Source: Agelas oroides (lineage: Eukaryota > Porifera > Demospongiae > Agelasida > Agelasidae). From it: DNA of 64,000 bases. The notes beneath the pieces were generated by a model. It saw only the letters and a program-made list of their open reading frames with translations, did no database searches and was not told the origin of the DNA. Positions 37,508-47,356 of the stretch are shown piece after piece. The stretch lies in contig OX422195.1 of NCBI GenBank assembly GCA_949130485.1, positions 7,348,566 through 7,412,565 on the forward strand, in the 5' to 3' direction. Position 1 is the first letter of the stretch. Each line of letters opens with the position of its first letter. Made by a program: the position numbers and the translations under genes.

Positions 37508-38128
37508 AGTTAATGACCCTTAAATACTTAAATATTTTACTTTTGTTGTGCTTCTACATATTTTCACTGAGGAATGTTTTTGTTGTGTAGTAATACATGC
37601 ATAGTGTTAATTATTGGGGCATGATGTTTTCAAGTGTGTATTAAGCATTATGTAACCATTAATTTTTTCAAAGAGCACTTCAAAGACAAAGTTGTCCATG
37701 ATTGTTGGCCTAATCTGGCCTCTTCGTGCATGGGCATGTACCGTATCTCAAGTAACTGTCATCCATTGATCCATGATGATGTGGCGATATTATAGAAGAG
37801 GATTGCCTACACTTTGAGTACTGAGGCACAATGTAATACGGTATGTCGTGGAGGAATCCGAGGGGCACATGGCCATGGGTTGGGAGAGGAGATGGGGGAC
37901 ATTTGCGTCATCTTTCAGGAGAGGTGCTGGCTGGCTGCAAGGTGCATGCATGCCTCAACTTCGCCACCTGCATCGATAAGTCCTTATATTAGGACAGCAT
38001 CAGTATAGCTGGTAGAGTAGCATCGATTTTCAAAAGGAAAACAGAAGACCTAAGTCTGTGCCTAGACTAGACTAGCCTCGCTGGCATTGAGAACTACCGC
38101 TATTCAAACGAGTTTCGTTGCAGCTACA
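37508..38128 (+). other. 3' flank of the Kelch-Roc-COR-Death gene, no recognised feature
   Basis: AT-rich sequence to about 37680, then mixed sequence. No open frame with a recognisable domain. The transcript end is presumably here but I cannot place it. Confidence 0.5.
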
Positions 38129-38269
38129 GTTGATTTCACTTCACTTCGAATGAGCGTGAGCGTGAAGCGCAAGCGTTACCGCTCAGCGTACCAGTACAAG
38201 TACACGCCTGTACTCATACGCACGCTGATACGCTCACGCCACGCTCATTCGAAGTGAGGTGAAATCAAC
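38129..38269. mobile_element. Hairpin MITE, 141 bp
   Basis: Left GTTGATTTCACTTCACTTCG and the inverse of the right end GTTGATTTCACCTCACTTCG match. The arms continue through AATGAGCGTG with GCGTGA repeats inside. No coding capacity. Confidence 0.8.
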
Positions 38270-38282
38270 AGTATGCACCCCT

Positions 38283-38563
38283 GCATGGAGGACCAGTGCG
38301 GAACGCGCACGTAAGCGGTTTACGCCGTGCGATGAAAGGACGCGCGTAAATACGCGCGCGTCAGAAATAAATCGCTATTTCTGACACTCGAGACAGTTGT
38401 TCTTCTAGTGAGTCACAGCCACAAAAATGTCCCAAAATGGCCTCAGAAGCCATCTCAGAGCATAAATATTTCCTGCCGGGAGCATGCCCCCAGACCCCCA
38501 CACTCTTGCATCCGCCGTGACGCATTCATAACCCCCCTTCTGAAAATCCTGGCTACGGGCCTG
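38283..38563 (+). mobile_element. 5'-truncated relative of the 51591-52202 MITE
   Basis: Shares GAAAGGACGCGC, AATAAATCGCTATTTCTG, ATGGCCTCAGAAGC and GGGAGCATGCCCCCAGACCC in the same order, and the same right end CCTGGCTACGGGCCTG. The left terminal repeat is absent. Confidence 0.8.
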
Positions 38564-39043
38564 GATGCGCAGCAGATTGGGTGGATGGAGGTTATCAAAC
38601 AGTACATGGTGAGGAGAAAGAGGCGACCTGATCGCCCCCAGGAGGGTTGCCCTGTTATCTACGTAGACTCACAGAAGGAGGGAAGGTATTATGCAACGGT
38701 GAGCCAAGTGGGTAACTACAGTGCATCAACAACAAAGTTGGTTTAGTCTTTAGATAACGAGGATGCAAGCGGCCGTGCTTTGGGGAACACTGCGAAAACA
38801 AAGCAGAAAGAAAATACGATGTTCTACTGCTGGTGCAGTGTGCATGGAGATCCACCCACTTGCACGTGCACCTACAGGCGCGGCGGGCGCCTTGATCGAA
38901 AGGCAGACCTGGGAGCGTGCCAGAAGGAAATTGATCGATTGATCGCGAGGCGAACTGGAACAGATAAGTCAGAGCGTGATGAAGTAGGGAGGAACGGCAA
39001 GAATACGAAAACAAAGGATGGCACCAAATGGAGTAGCCGGTGA
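38564..39043 (+). other. Unassigned open frames
   Basis: A frame open to 38746 includes WMEVIKQYMVRRKRRPDR, then YVDSQKEGRYYAT followed by GTGAGC, which could be an exon with a donor. A second frame at 38780-39043 is Cys- and Lys/Arg-rich (MFYCWCSVHGDPPTCTCTYR). I recognise neither. They may be fragments of a gene or of a transposon. Confidence 0.3.
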
Positions 39044-40162
39044 GGATGAAGATGGGTTTTTAGTCTCTCACACCCCCAGCTGTCGTTGATGAGATGAAGG
39101 CTGGGAGTGTGAGAGGCTGGCAACGAGGCTAGAAGATGAGAGTGACATTGGAGTGCACAGATAGTAGAAGTACAGCGTCTGTGGGGGGACTGCCTTAGTA
39201 AGTGCTTGGGGAAAATTTTACCGTGTTCCCAGGCTCCCACCAGCTTTTCATCACTTGCTGTATGAAAAAGAAGGAAATCCTGGGACACAGTTTCCTGTGG
39301 GTGATGTCAATGATGACTAGGCTCATTAATCTCTAGCCTCGATTTTTCCAAAAGGGGTCTGGGCATGAGACTGTAATGAACCTAGGCACAAAGTTCGTAA
39401 ATTACAATGTTTCCAATCCCTAAACTGTTCTATTATCTATGAGTGAGCCTAGGCACAACCATTTCATTGCACACACATTATCACTGGTAAGTTTTCCCAA
39501 GGTGGCAAAGTTTATCTTCTTTGGTACGAGGTGCTGCTCTTAAGGACAAGTGAGAGGAGCTGGTAGAGTGTGTGCAGTGAGTCCAAGAAACAGTGCACTT
39601 CTGTTGCCTGTGCTGGATCAAAGAAAGCAGTATAACTCTTCATACGCTCTATGCTACATAACCGTTAGCCACTGAGTGCTTCACGTTTGTAGCTACATGT
39701 AGGCCTAGCTATATACTGTAGTCTTGTGGAAAAGTACCCACCTACAAAACAGTACCGACTCCCATGCACCTTTTGGCTCAATTTCCTACATAGGGTTTTA
39801 CTTGAATAAATACCCACCCTTGAACGGAGCCCACTTGTGGAGTGTTGAGAAGCACCACGCATGCCTAAGGTAAGAAGAACTCTGTATTATACTTTAGCAA
39901 AGCAGATCAACAAGGTAGCTTTGTGTCATCTACATTGGCTTTGAGCGTTGAATTGCTTTTAGGTGGTTGTGGTTAATTGGACTGTCATCACAGTGACAAT
40001 CTGCCTTTTGGAGCCACCCCACTGCGTTGAGTGCTGAACCTCCACCAGCAACGCAGCCCTGCCACTGCTGTTTGTATCCTGGAGTTGTAGAGGGTCTACA
40101 AATGCTGCAAACATTGGTCGTGTGCTCCATAGCTCTACTAGTGATAAGATGGTCATTGTGCA
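39044..40162. other. Stretch without a recognised gene
   Basis: A hairpin at 39063-39116 (CTCTCACACCCCCAGC inverted at its right end) and a TAGCCTCG/GGGCATGAGACT hairpin at 39333-39372 are visible. Otherwise I see nothing supportable. Confidence 0.5.
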
Positions 40163-41000
40163 GTGCAGTTAGCCCTAGGTGATGGTTCTGCATGTTTGGT
40201 TCCTTTCTGGGTTGCCAGTTCTCTGAGAGGTCAGTTCTCTCATCTCATCAGTTAGCCCTATATAGGTGATGGTTCTGCATGTTTGGTTGCCAGTTCTCTG
40301 AGAGGTCAGTTCTCTCACCTCATCAGTTAGCCCTATATAGGTGATGGTTCTGCATGTTTGGTTGCCAGTTCTCCGAGAGGTCAGTTCTCTCATCTCATCA
40401 GTTAGCCCTATATAGGTGATGGTTCTGCATGTTTGGTTACCAGTTCTCTGAGGTATCAGTTCTCTCGTCTCATCAGTTAGCCCTATATAGGTGATGGTTC
40501 TGCATGTTTGGTTGCCAGTTCTCTGAGAGGTCAGTTCTCTCGTCTCATCAGTTAGCCCTATATAGGTGATGGTTCTGCATGTTTGGTTGCCAGTTCTCCG
40601 AGAGGTCAGTTCTCTCACCTCATCAGTTAGCCCTATATAGGTGATGGTTCTGCATGTTTGGTTGCCAGTTCTCCGAGGGATCAGTTCTCTCGTCTCATCA
40701 GTTAGCCCTATATAGGTGATGGTTCTGCATGTTTGGTTGCCAGTTCTCCGAGGGATCAGTTCTCTCGTCTCATCAGTTAGCCCTATATAGGTGATGGTTC
40801 TGCATGTTTGGTTGCCAGTTCTCTGAGAGGTCAGTTCTCTCGTCTCATCAGTTAGCCCTATATAGGTGATGGTTCTGCATGTTTGGTTGCCAGTTCTCCG
40901 AGAGGTCAGTTCTCTCATCTCATCAGTTAGCCCTATATAGGTGATGGTTCTGCATGTTTGGTTACCAGTTCTCTGAGGGATCAGTTCTCTCGTCTCATCT
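40163..41000. repeat. 75-bp minisatellite, about 11 units
   Basis: The unit contains TTAGCCCTATATAGGTGATG, GTTCTGCATGTTTGGTTGCC and AGTTCTCTGAGAGGTCAGTT. Its length is a multiple of three, so the minus strand stays open for 247 codons as a 25-residue repeat. That open frame is best read as a by-product, since it has no start context, no domain and no support outside the array. Confidence 0.9.
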
Positions 41001-41145
41001 TGCTAGCACTGCAAGTGACGCAGTGATATCTTAGTGGGAAGGTGTAGGCTGTGAGGAACTCTTTGCAGGATATGAAATTTAATGCACTTTCTTTAATACT
41101 CTCTGCATACACTGTGGTACATTTTGTAAAAGGAGCTTTGAGACA

Positions 41146-41533
41146 TACCGTATAGTGCGAAATTTTTTGAGGGTCTAAATTTCGCGAATAGCAAGTTTTG
41201 AAGGTTTCGTTTAAATAATTTCGCTAATTCGCTGCACACGCATGCCACACACGTAATATACTATGGGTGTGGCATACAATCTAACACATTGTCACACTGT
41301 CGTCTGCTCAAGCTCTCAGCTAATGCCTACTTTGAAGGTATCTCTTTGGAGAGAGCTCCTTGCGGATTCGGCAGCTTAGCCCCGGGATGTTGTCCATTGA
41401 TCCTCCTGCAATCAGAGTGTGAGCAGTGTGTGTGTCGTGCATCAAAATTTTCGTTGAAAACTTTTCGCGAACGGTGGAAAATTTGTGAAATTCAGGAAAT
41501 TAAAGACCCATGAAAATTTAGCACTATATGGTA
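41146..41533. mobile_element. MITE with TACCRTATAGTGC ends, 388 bp
   Basis: Left end TACCGTATAGTGCGAAATTT and the inverse of the right end TACCATATAGTGCTAAATTT match, continuing through GGGTCT and AATTTC. The interior is rich in TTTCGC-type motifs. TA flanks are part of the ends, so a TA target site is possible. No coding capacity. Confidence 0.8.
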
Positions 41534-41614
41534 TTTCCCTCCACCACTCATCGCCTCTCTTCTTCTCCTTTCTCTTTCCCCTCTCCTCTTTCCCTATCAC
41601 TTCCCTCCTCCTCC

Positions 41615-42362
41615 AGTAGGCAAAGAGGGGGTGATCTTTGTCAGTTCTCCCCCGGTGCTACATCTCCACCTGATGTGGTTCCAGTATGACCCTGTCACTG
41701 ACACTCCTGTCAAGATCAACAACAGGTACCACCCTGGCATAATGGCTTCATAGAGAGGTAGTTGAGGGTGGGAGAGACTCAGTCATGGACACCTTCAGTG
41801 AGTAAACATGACCTTAGTTCTAGCTCACTACTAACCTTCACTGGGCAAGTGTGGACCCGGCAATGCTAACTTACTACTAGCCCCATTCCTAGGCCCCAGC
41901 CCAGTAGCTTGTGGTATGGAAAGCCTACTGTAAATTTCCTCATGTGGGGATGATGTAATCAACAAATAGCAAACAACATTTAATAGCAATGTTTATATTT
42001 TCTCATGTGAGTGACGTCAAGAGTAGAAAGAGCTTAAGGGTGTACCTGGGGGCTCAGGACAAGCGTGAAGGTACCAGGCAACATACATGTACCACACGTA
42101 TACATCTTGGTGGGCGGGGCAACTGACATACACACCAAGTATTAAACTTGTAGTTGATTGAGCAATACGCAAACAACCTCACCGTAGCTTTTCACCATTT
42201 GCATGTTCACAGGAAGAGTGTGGGAGAGCCCAAGGCCACCCCTGCTGACTACACACTGCATGTCGTGCTCGTGGACAGTGGGAACAACAATGATGGGCAC
42301 AGTCTGGTTCCGAGACTATGATGGCCATTGGCACCTACCTCAGCACCAGCTAGGAGAAGGTA
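41615..42362 (+). pseudogene. USP7-like ubiquitin hydrolase fragments
   Basis: Two stretches resemble the catalytic domain of the deubiquitinase USP7. The first, about 41620-41727, reads GVIFVSSPPVLHLHLMWFQY then DPVTDTPVKINNR, close to the family's 'PPVLHLQLMRF.YDP.T...KIN.R'. The second, about 42212-42300, reads ADYTLHVVLVDSGNNNDGH, matching the region around the catalytic His (family: ADY-x-LH-x-VLVHSG-x-N-x-GGHY). The glycine-histidine is present but the frame departs from the family directly after it. The exon that should lie between (FEFP segment) was not seen. No Cys-box exon is visible nearby. It is probably a decayed duplicate or relic; a live but very divergent gene is possible but less likely. 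Confidence 0.6.
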
Positions 42363-42700
42363 TGTGTGTGGAACGGAGTGAACTCCATTCTGTAGCCTCA
42401 TTCCCAGGCCTCTTCCTCCTTGTGTCCGGAATGAGACTTCCCTTTCAGTGTATGATGACCAACTACATATACAGAAGTGCTCTCTAGCCTAGCTTGTACC
42501 CAAGCTGCGTGGTAGGAGGAAGACATCCTGTTCTCTCTCATGACCTAGGAACAAGATGGCTTCACAGAGAGACAGTAGAGGGTGGGGGAGACTCAGTCAT
42601 TGACACCTTCAGTCAGTAAACATGAACTTAGTTCCCAGACCTCTTCCTCCTTGTGTCTGGAATGAGACTACGCTTTCAGTGTATGATGACCAACTACATG
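41740..42700 (+). repeat. Local direct repeats
   Basis: GGCTTCATAGAGAGGTAGTTGAGG to AACATGACCTTAG at 41742-41818 recurs at 42557-42630. CCTCTTCCTCCTTGTGTC to GATGACCAACTACAT at 42410-42465 recurs at 42640-42695. CTAGCCTAGCTTGTA with GGTAGGAGGAAGAC at 42486-42533 recurs at 43308-43356. These show small local duplications before the neighbouring MITE inserted. Confidence 0.75.
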
Positions 42701-42713
42701 TACATGTACGGAG

Positions 42714-43288
42714 TAGCCTCGTACCCAGGCCGTGTGGGAGGAGAAAGACGGCCTGGTATTGACTGCTTGCGCATGCGTGATCATTCCTGGGTATCCGTTT
42801 ACGTTTGGAAATTGTCAGCAAAATGAATACGTATACGTCTGATATATTTCCGTATCATCGAGCCGTTTGCCAGTTGATCATGAATTACCTTCAACTCCAT
42901 GAATGTGGAGGATAATCGCCGTGTATACGAAGGCAAAGATGCTTTCTTGTGGCTACCAACTAGTTTTCGTAAGTCAGTATGCTACGAGGTGCTGTCATTT
43001 ACGTGTGTGGACGGGGTAGCTACGCCGTTATCTTGTTAGTCTCGTCGTTGGGGTCACTTACGATTGCCAAATTTAATGGCGTGAGTGTGCGTTGTTTTGT
43101 TGTAGCTCTTTTTTTTTTTGCAGCTTTGTACGTATACTACTTTCGAATATCTTGTCCGTATATTATTGCACGTGGACAACTACGTAAATGTTACAATTTT
43201 ACGGAAATATAGCGGAAACTGCCGCACATGCGCAAGCAGTTGATACCAGGCCGTCTTTCTCCTCCCACTCGGCCTGGGTATGAAGCTA
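42714..43288. mobile_element. Mutator-like MITE with ~65-bp inverted ends, 575 bp
   Basis: The left end starts TAGCCTCGTACCCAGGCC and the right end, read inwards, TAGCTTCATACCCAGGCC. Both continue through GTGGGAGGAGAAAGACGGCC and ACTGCTTGCGCATG. The flanks read ATGTACGGAG (42704-42713) and ATGTACAGAG (43289-43298), a 10-bp target duplication with one difference. Long ends plus a 9-10 bp duplication suggest a Mutator-type source. The open frame inside (42979-43212) shows no known domain. Confidence 0.82.
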
Positions 43289-43911
43289 ATGTACAGAGGT
43301 GCTCTCTAGCCTAGCTTGTATCCAAGCTGCATGGTAGGAGGAAGACGTCCTATTCCCTCACATGACCCAGGAACAAGATCAATCTTTTCTGTAGCCAGTT
43401 CATGCAGTGACATGATAGCTACTTAACATAGATCATGAAATTTTTGCCGTTAAAATATTTTCGTCGGTGTGCCAGTGAAGAATTATAATACGTGTACGCA
43501 CTACATTGCGGAATTGTTGAGCAACGAAATATTTTAATAGAATTTAAAATTAAATAGCTAATATTGATGGCACCACAATAATAACCATACTCAATTTCAA
43601 GGTTTCTGGGGGGGGGGGGGGGGGGAATTCGAGCCCCCCCCCCCCCCCCCCCTCTGTATGAAACCCTGCGTTGGTAGTGAATGTGTATTCATTCTTCAGT
43701 CCATGTCAATTTTATACTGCAATTCTACTTTTTCTGTTCCATACACTAAAAGTCACCTCAAGATTATTGTCAGATAGTTTTTCAGGTGACCCCCTTGTGG
43801 TTTTGCTTCAGTGTAAGTGTGCAAACGTTTCTGTGTCTAGATCCCGTGGGTTAGGGTTACATCCATTGTCCAGTCAATTAACAGATCTTGGCATGGGTAG
43901 ACTATAACCGG
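43289..43911. other. Stretch with homopolymer runs, no gene
   Basis: A run of about 18 G, then AATTCGAG, then about 19 C at 43608-43652, forms a G/C inverted repeat. The run lengths may be assembly-sensitive. Short inverse motifs (TTAAAATATTTTCGT / ACGAAATATTTTAAT) lie at 43451 and 43527. No recognised coding sequence. Confidence 0.6.
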
Positions 43912-44255
43912 TGTCATAGTGTACAATGTCCCCCCTGCATATGTCCCCCCGGACATTATTCACCGGTGAATAATGTCCCCCGCCCGGACAATATTCACTG
44001 GTGAATACTGTCCCCCCTTGGTGGATACTGTCCCCCTACCTGGACATTATTCACCGGTGAATAATATCCGGGGGGACAATATTCACCGGTGAATAATGTC
44101 CCCCCTCATCTAGTCCGACTTATATACACCATTATTTTTTATCCCTACCTGAGTCTTAAAATACAGACACCCTGTAATCAGTCATTGGAGTGGTCCTTTT
44201 TCATAACAGTTATTAGTCTAGTGCAGCTACTGTAATATCAAGTGTACAAAACTAT

Positions 44256-44882
44256 TCATGATGAACATTTGGCACAATGCCACATGGTGTTTGTAGCTAA
44301 ATACTTGGCTGCTACTTTGATACAAGTATCAGAGTGATACCACTCTTTGCACGAGGAACATTCAATCCACTTCGAGTTTGGTAGATCTGGCATGCGGCAC
44401 ACACAGTATACAGGGATTTCTTCAACAGACTTTACTCTTGAACCAGTGCACCTCTTTTTCATTACTGGAAACATAGACATTTGTTGCCGTTCAAGACATT
44501 GGAGGAGATGAGCCCTCATCTTCGTCTGCTCAAAAAGGAAGTACCCTGGCTGTTCTCCAAACACCAACACAGTGGCAAAAGCAATTGAGAAGAGGCCACA
44601 GTCATACCCCCCAGACTGCATCTGCACGTCCATAAAGCTCACTGTGATGGTTGGCTCCTCAGTGGTGAGGAGAGTTGCAATCTGGGCTTTGGCTATTGTG
44701 GGTACGCACATGTACAAACTGTCGAATGTTTGCACCTCTGCATGCTTCAACCCAATAGGCAGCTGTGGGCAGGGTGGGTTCTCAGGTGGTTGTGGCTGTG
44801 GAATCTCAAGGCAGGGTGGATGCTCAGCTGGCTTTGGGCAAGAAGAGGCATTCTCTGAGATTGGTGATGGTACATCTACCAT
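44256..44882 (-). CDS. Ginger gene, C-terminal part: Ulp1-like protease core and PHD finger
   Basis: The segment begins with a proline-rich stretch, then MQSGGYDCGLFSIAFAT, which carries the Gln and Cys of the C48 (Ulp1/SENP) active site. It ends with a PHD finger: CVCRMPDLPNSKWIECSSC, WYHSDTC and WHCAKC, the Cys4-His-Cys3 ligands in order. A SUMO- or ubiquitin-like protease and a histone-tail reader are the family-based expectations. Known Ginger1 elements encode such domains next to the integrase. Confidence 0.75.
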   Translation of the reverse strand: MVDVPSPISENASSCPKPAEHPPCLEIPQPQPPENPPCPQLPIGLKHAEVQTFDSLYMCVPTIAKAQIATLLTTEEPTITVSFMDVQMQSGGYDCGLFSIAFATVLVFGEQPGYFLFEQTKMRAHLLQCLERQQMSMFPVMKKRCTGSRVKSVEEIPVYCVCRMPDLPNSKWIECSSCKEWYHSDTCIKVAAKYLATNTMWHCAKCSS

Positions 44883-46079
44883 TAATGGGAAGAACTGTGG
44901 ACAGCATCCACCTTCTAATTTAGGAGTACTTGATGCAAATCCTCTGGGAGTTGCTTGGACTGAGTTGTGAAGCTGATCCAGCGGTAGAAAGGGAGGGGAT
45001 GACTCGAGATCTGTACCCTGGTTTAGGTAAAGTCTGCTGGTACAGTATTAGCAGTACATAGGTCAATGTAATGCTGACAAAACAATGGAGCTGCAGTAAT
45101 TGTGTGCAGTTTTCTCCAGCTTTAGAATGAGTTGGAGGGGGGTGTGCCTGGCTTGCGAAGCTGATCTAGGCTTGGCAACGGTGGAGGAAGGGGGGGAATG
45201 GACTCATCAGGATTGGGCTGCTCATCCTCCTGAGTGGGGCTGAGGCTGTGGCTAGAGTGTAGCTGAAAGATATCACTATCATCCAGTAGTAGAGGTTGTC
45301 GTGCTGGCTTCTTGAAGAACTGCTTCAGTCTGTAAGGGCAAGGTCAGTATATATCATGTAGACAAGAGTATATAATGTGCTACATGTGTACAAACATACC
45401 TGCAGCCATTGAATGCCTTCTTCAGGACTCGACCTGTTGCAGGATTCACCAGTCGATACACACCTTTTCCAATGTGCTCTTCAATCCTGTAAGGTCCCAG
45501 CCAGCGCTGTGCCAGCTTGTCCCCTTTCCTACCATCTCTAGTGCTGTTACGTAGCAGTACCAATGCTCCTGGTTCCAGCTCCTGTAAAACTGTTGAATTC
45601 AAACATGTATAGTTGGAATACAAGTATAGCTATGAGGTAGTAGGAAATACTTTCACCCAGCCCAAATGCAAATGTTTGCTTACATAGTGAACAGTCAGCT
45701 GCTTTTGGTTTGTACCTGTCTCTTGCCATGTTTCCTGTCATAATCACTCTTCTGTTTCATCTGAGCATCAACAATTTTGCTCTTGGCTTTCTTGAATAAC
45801 TCATCTCTGAAGTCATTCATCTTCTGGATGTAGCATTGCAGGTTTGGATCTTCATCTTCCTTCTCACTCTTACTGTCGTCACTCTGCTCATCCTCAGCCA
45901 GCTCCATTTCAATTGGTATGACAGCCTTTCTGCGAAAACAAAGACAAGTAGAAGTCAATATGTGGAATATTACTGGTACTACTATTCCATGCATGCAAGA
46001 CATAGGCTAGCCTGACCGATTTATCATGTGTGGAAGGGAAGCCTGAGAACAAGGCAGGCATTAAAACTAGGCAGAGTAC

Positions 46080-47243
46080 TTACCGACAATACATCAGTTC
46101 AAATGGAGTCAGCTGGGTTGATTTCTGCTGTGATGTACGGTAGGCAAACAGAACTCCGTCCAGCTTCTCGTCCCAGTCAGTCTGGTTGCTATTAACAAAT
46201 TTGACCAGAGATCTCTGAAGGATTTGGTTGAATCTCTCCACAAGCCCGTTCGTTTGGGGGTGGTAAGCAGAAGAGATCCTGTGCTCTGTCTTGGTCATTG
46301 TGAACAAGAAGTTGCTGACTTGATTCACAAATTCTCTCCCTTGGTCTGATATTACCACTTTAGTGCAGCCATACCTGTATAAATCATAAGAGGTTAGAAG
46401 TGAACAATCAGCAACTCAAACTAGTAATCTATACAAACCTGCACATCATCTTGTACAAGAAGAGAGCCACTGATTTCGCACTTTTGTCTGGAAGCGCCTC
46501 TGCTTCAGGCCACTTCGAAAAATAGTCGACCAGTGTAACGACGTACTTGTTGCCTCTCATTGTTTTTGGCAGTGGACCAACAAGGTCAATTCCAACCTGT
46601 ATAATGAATAGGCATTAGTGACTACATGAATCATATAGCTTTCATGTGCAAGGCGTACCTGATTCCATACTTTAGACTTGACGGGAATAGGGTGAAGTGG
46701 CGCAGTCATCTTCTGAAATTTGACATCACTAGTACGCTGGCAAGTCTCACATTGATGGACGTACTGTTTCACATCAGTCCACAAGGTCTTCCAATAAAAC
46801 CGTGCTGCGATTTTCTGGCAAGTTTTGTCTCTCCCGAGATGCCCCCCTAAAAGAAAACAAATACAGCACTCATTTTTAACACATCGTGTATCACTATAAC
46901 GACACTACAAAAACTCAGTAGGTCTTACTAGCCGGCAGCGTAACGTCTGAAAGTTTAGCGTGCTTACCTTCCACCGGGTCCGAATGATTCTCTGCTGTTC
47001 TGCAACAGTACGGGGAACTTGTCTCCATTCTCGCCTCTCGCCATCAACTCGTCTCTTCGTCGAATAAAACAGTAGCCCCCGCTTCACGCGAAAGTGATCT
47101 TGGCTCTTTCTCCTCAGCACTCGTGTTTGGTTTTTAGAAAAAGCGGTTGGATAGCGATGGAACGTAAGGAACTCGTAGACGTCGTCGTAGTTCAGCTCCA
47201 TGATTCTTACGACTAGAAAAAATATTGCCACCTTTCGGCGCAT
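46080..47243 (-). CDS. Ginger gene, N-terminal part: zinc finger and integrase core
   Basis: Minus-strand coding segments at about 47243-46980, 46850-46670, 46600-46440 and 46380-46080 are separated by short introns. They encode the N-terminal domain, the H2C2 finger (YVHQCETCQRTSD), the first catalytic region (DLVGPLPKT... VTLVDYFSKWPEA) and the second (VVISDQGREFVNQVSNFL, HPQTNGLVERFNQ with the catalytic Glu, AYRTSQQKSTQLTPFELMY). It is the transposase of the element. Confidence 0.8.
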
Positions 47244-47356
47244 GCGCTCGCTCTAGTGTTGGGGGGGGGGGGGGGGGGACATTATTCACGGAGGGGGGGG
47301 GGACAATATTCACCGGTGAATAATGTCCGGGGGGACATTATTCACTCCAACACCGT

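Larger units (their letters stand above)
43912..47352 (-). mobile_element. Ginger-type DNA transposon (retroviral-like integrase), looks whole
   Basis: Ends are TGTCATAGTGTACAATGTCC and, inverted, TGTTGGAGTGAATAATGTCC, both leading into C runs. The flanks CCGG (43908) and CCGT (47353) may be a 4-bp target duplication with one difference. Subterminal DNA holds several near-copies of a GGACATTATTCACC/GGTGAATAATGTCC palindrome. One spliced gene on the minus strand carries, in order: an N-terminal segment (MELNYDDVYEFLTFHRYP), an H2C2 zinc finger (CETCQRT), a DDE integrase core (ISDQGREF, AYHPQTNGLVERFNQ), a chromatin-like beta segment (RWLGPYRIEEHIGKGVYRLV), a Ulp1-type cysteine protease core (GGYDCGLF) and a PHD finger. 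Introns and the extra protease and PHD domains are known for Ginger1 elements, which share their integrase with Gypsy retroelements and GIN1. No LTR or reverse transcriptase is present. Age: probably young to moderate. Confidence 0.85.

Noticed and set aside
40175-40918. 247-codon open frame on the minus strand with a perfect 25-residue repeat
   Set aside because: It is produced by a 75-bp minisatellite whose length is divisible by three; there is no start context and no domain.
43605-43652. G-run and C-run pair as a functional G-quadruplex site
   Set aside because: The run lengths may be sequencing or assembly artefacts, and nothing nearby suggests a function.
46080-47243. LTR (Gypsy) retrotransposon as the source of the integrase
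   Set aside because: No reverse transcriptase, RNase H or LTRs around it; inverted TGT ends, introns and the protease/PHD domains fit a Ginger-type DNA transposon better.
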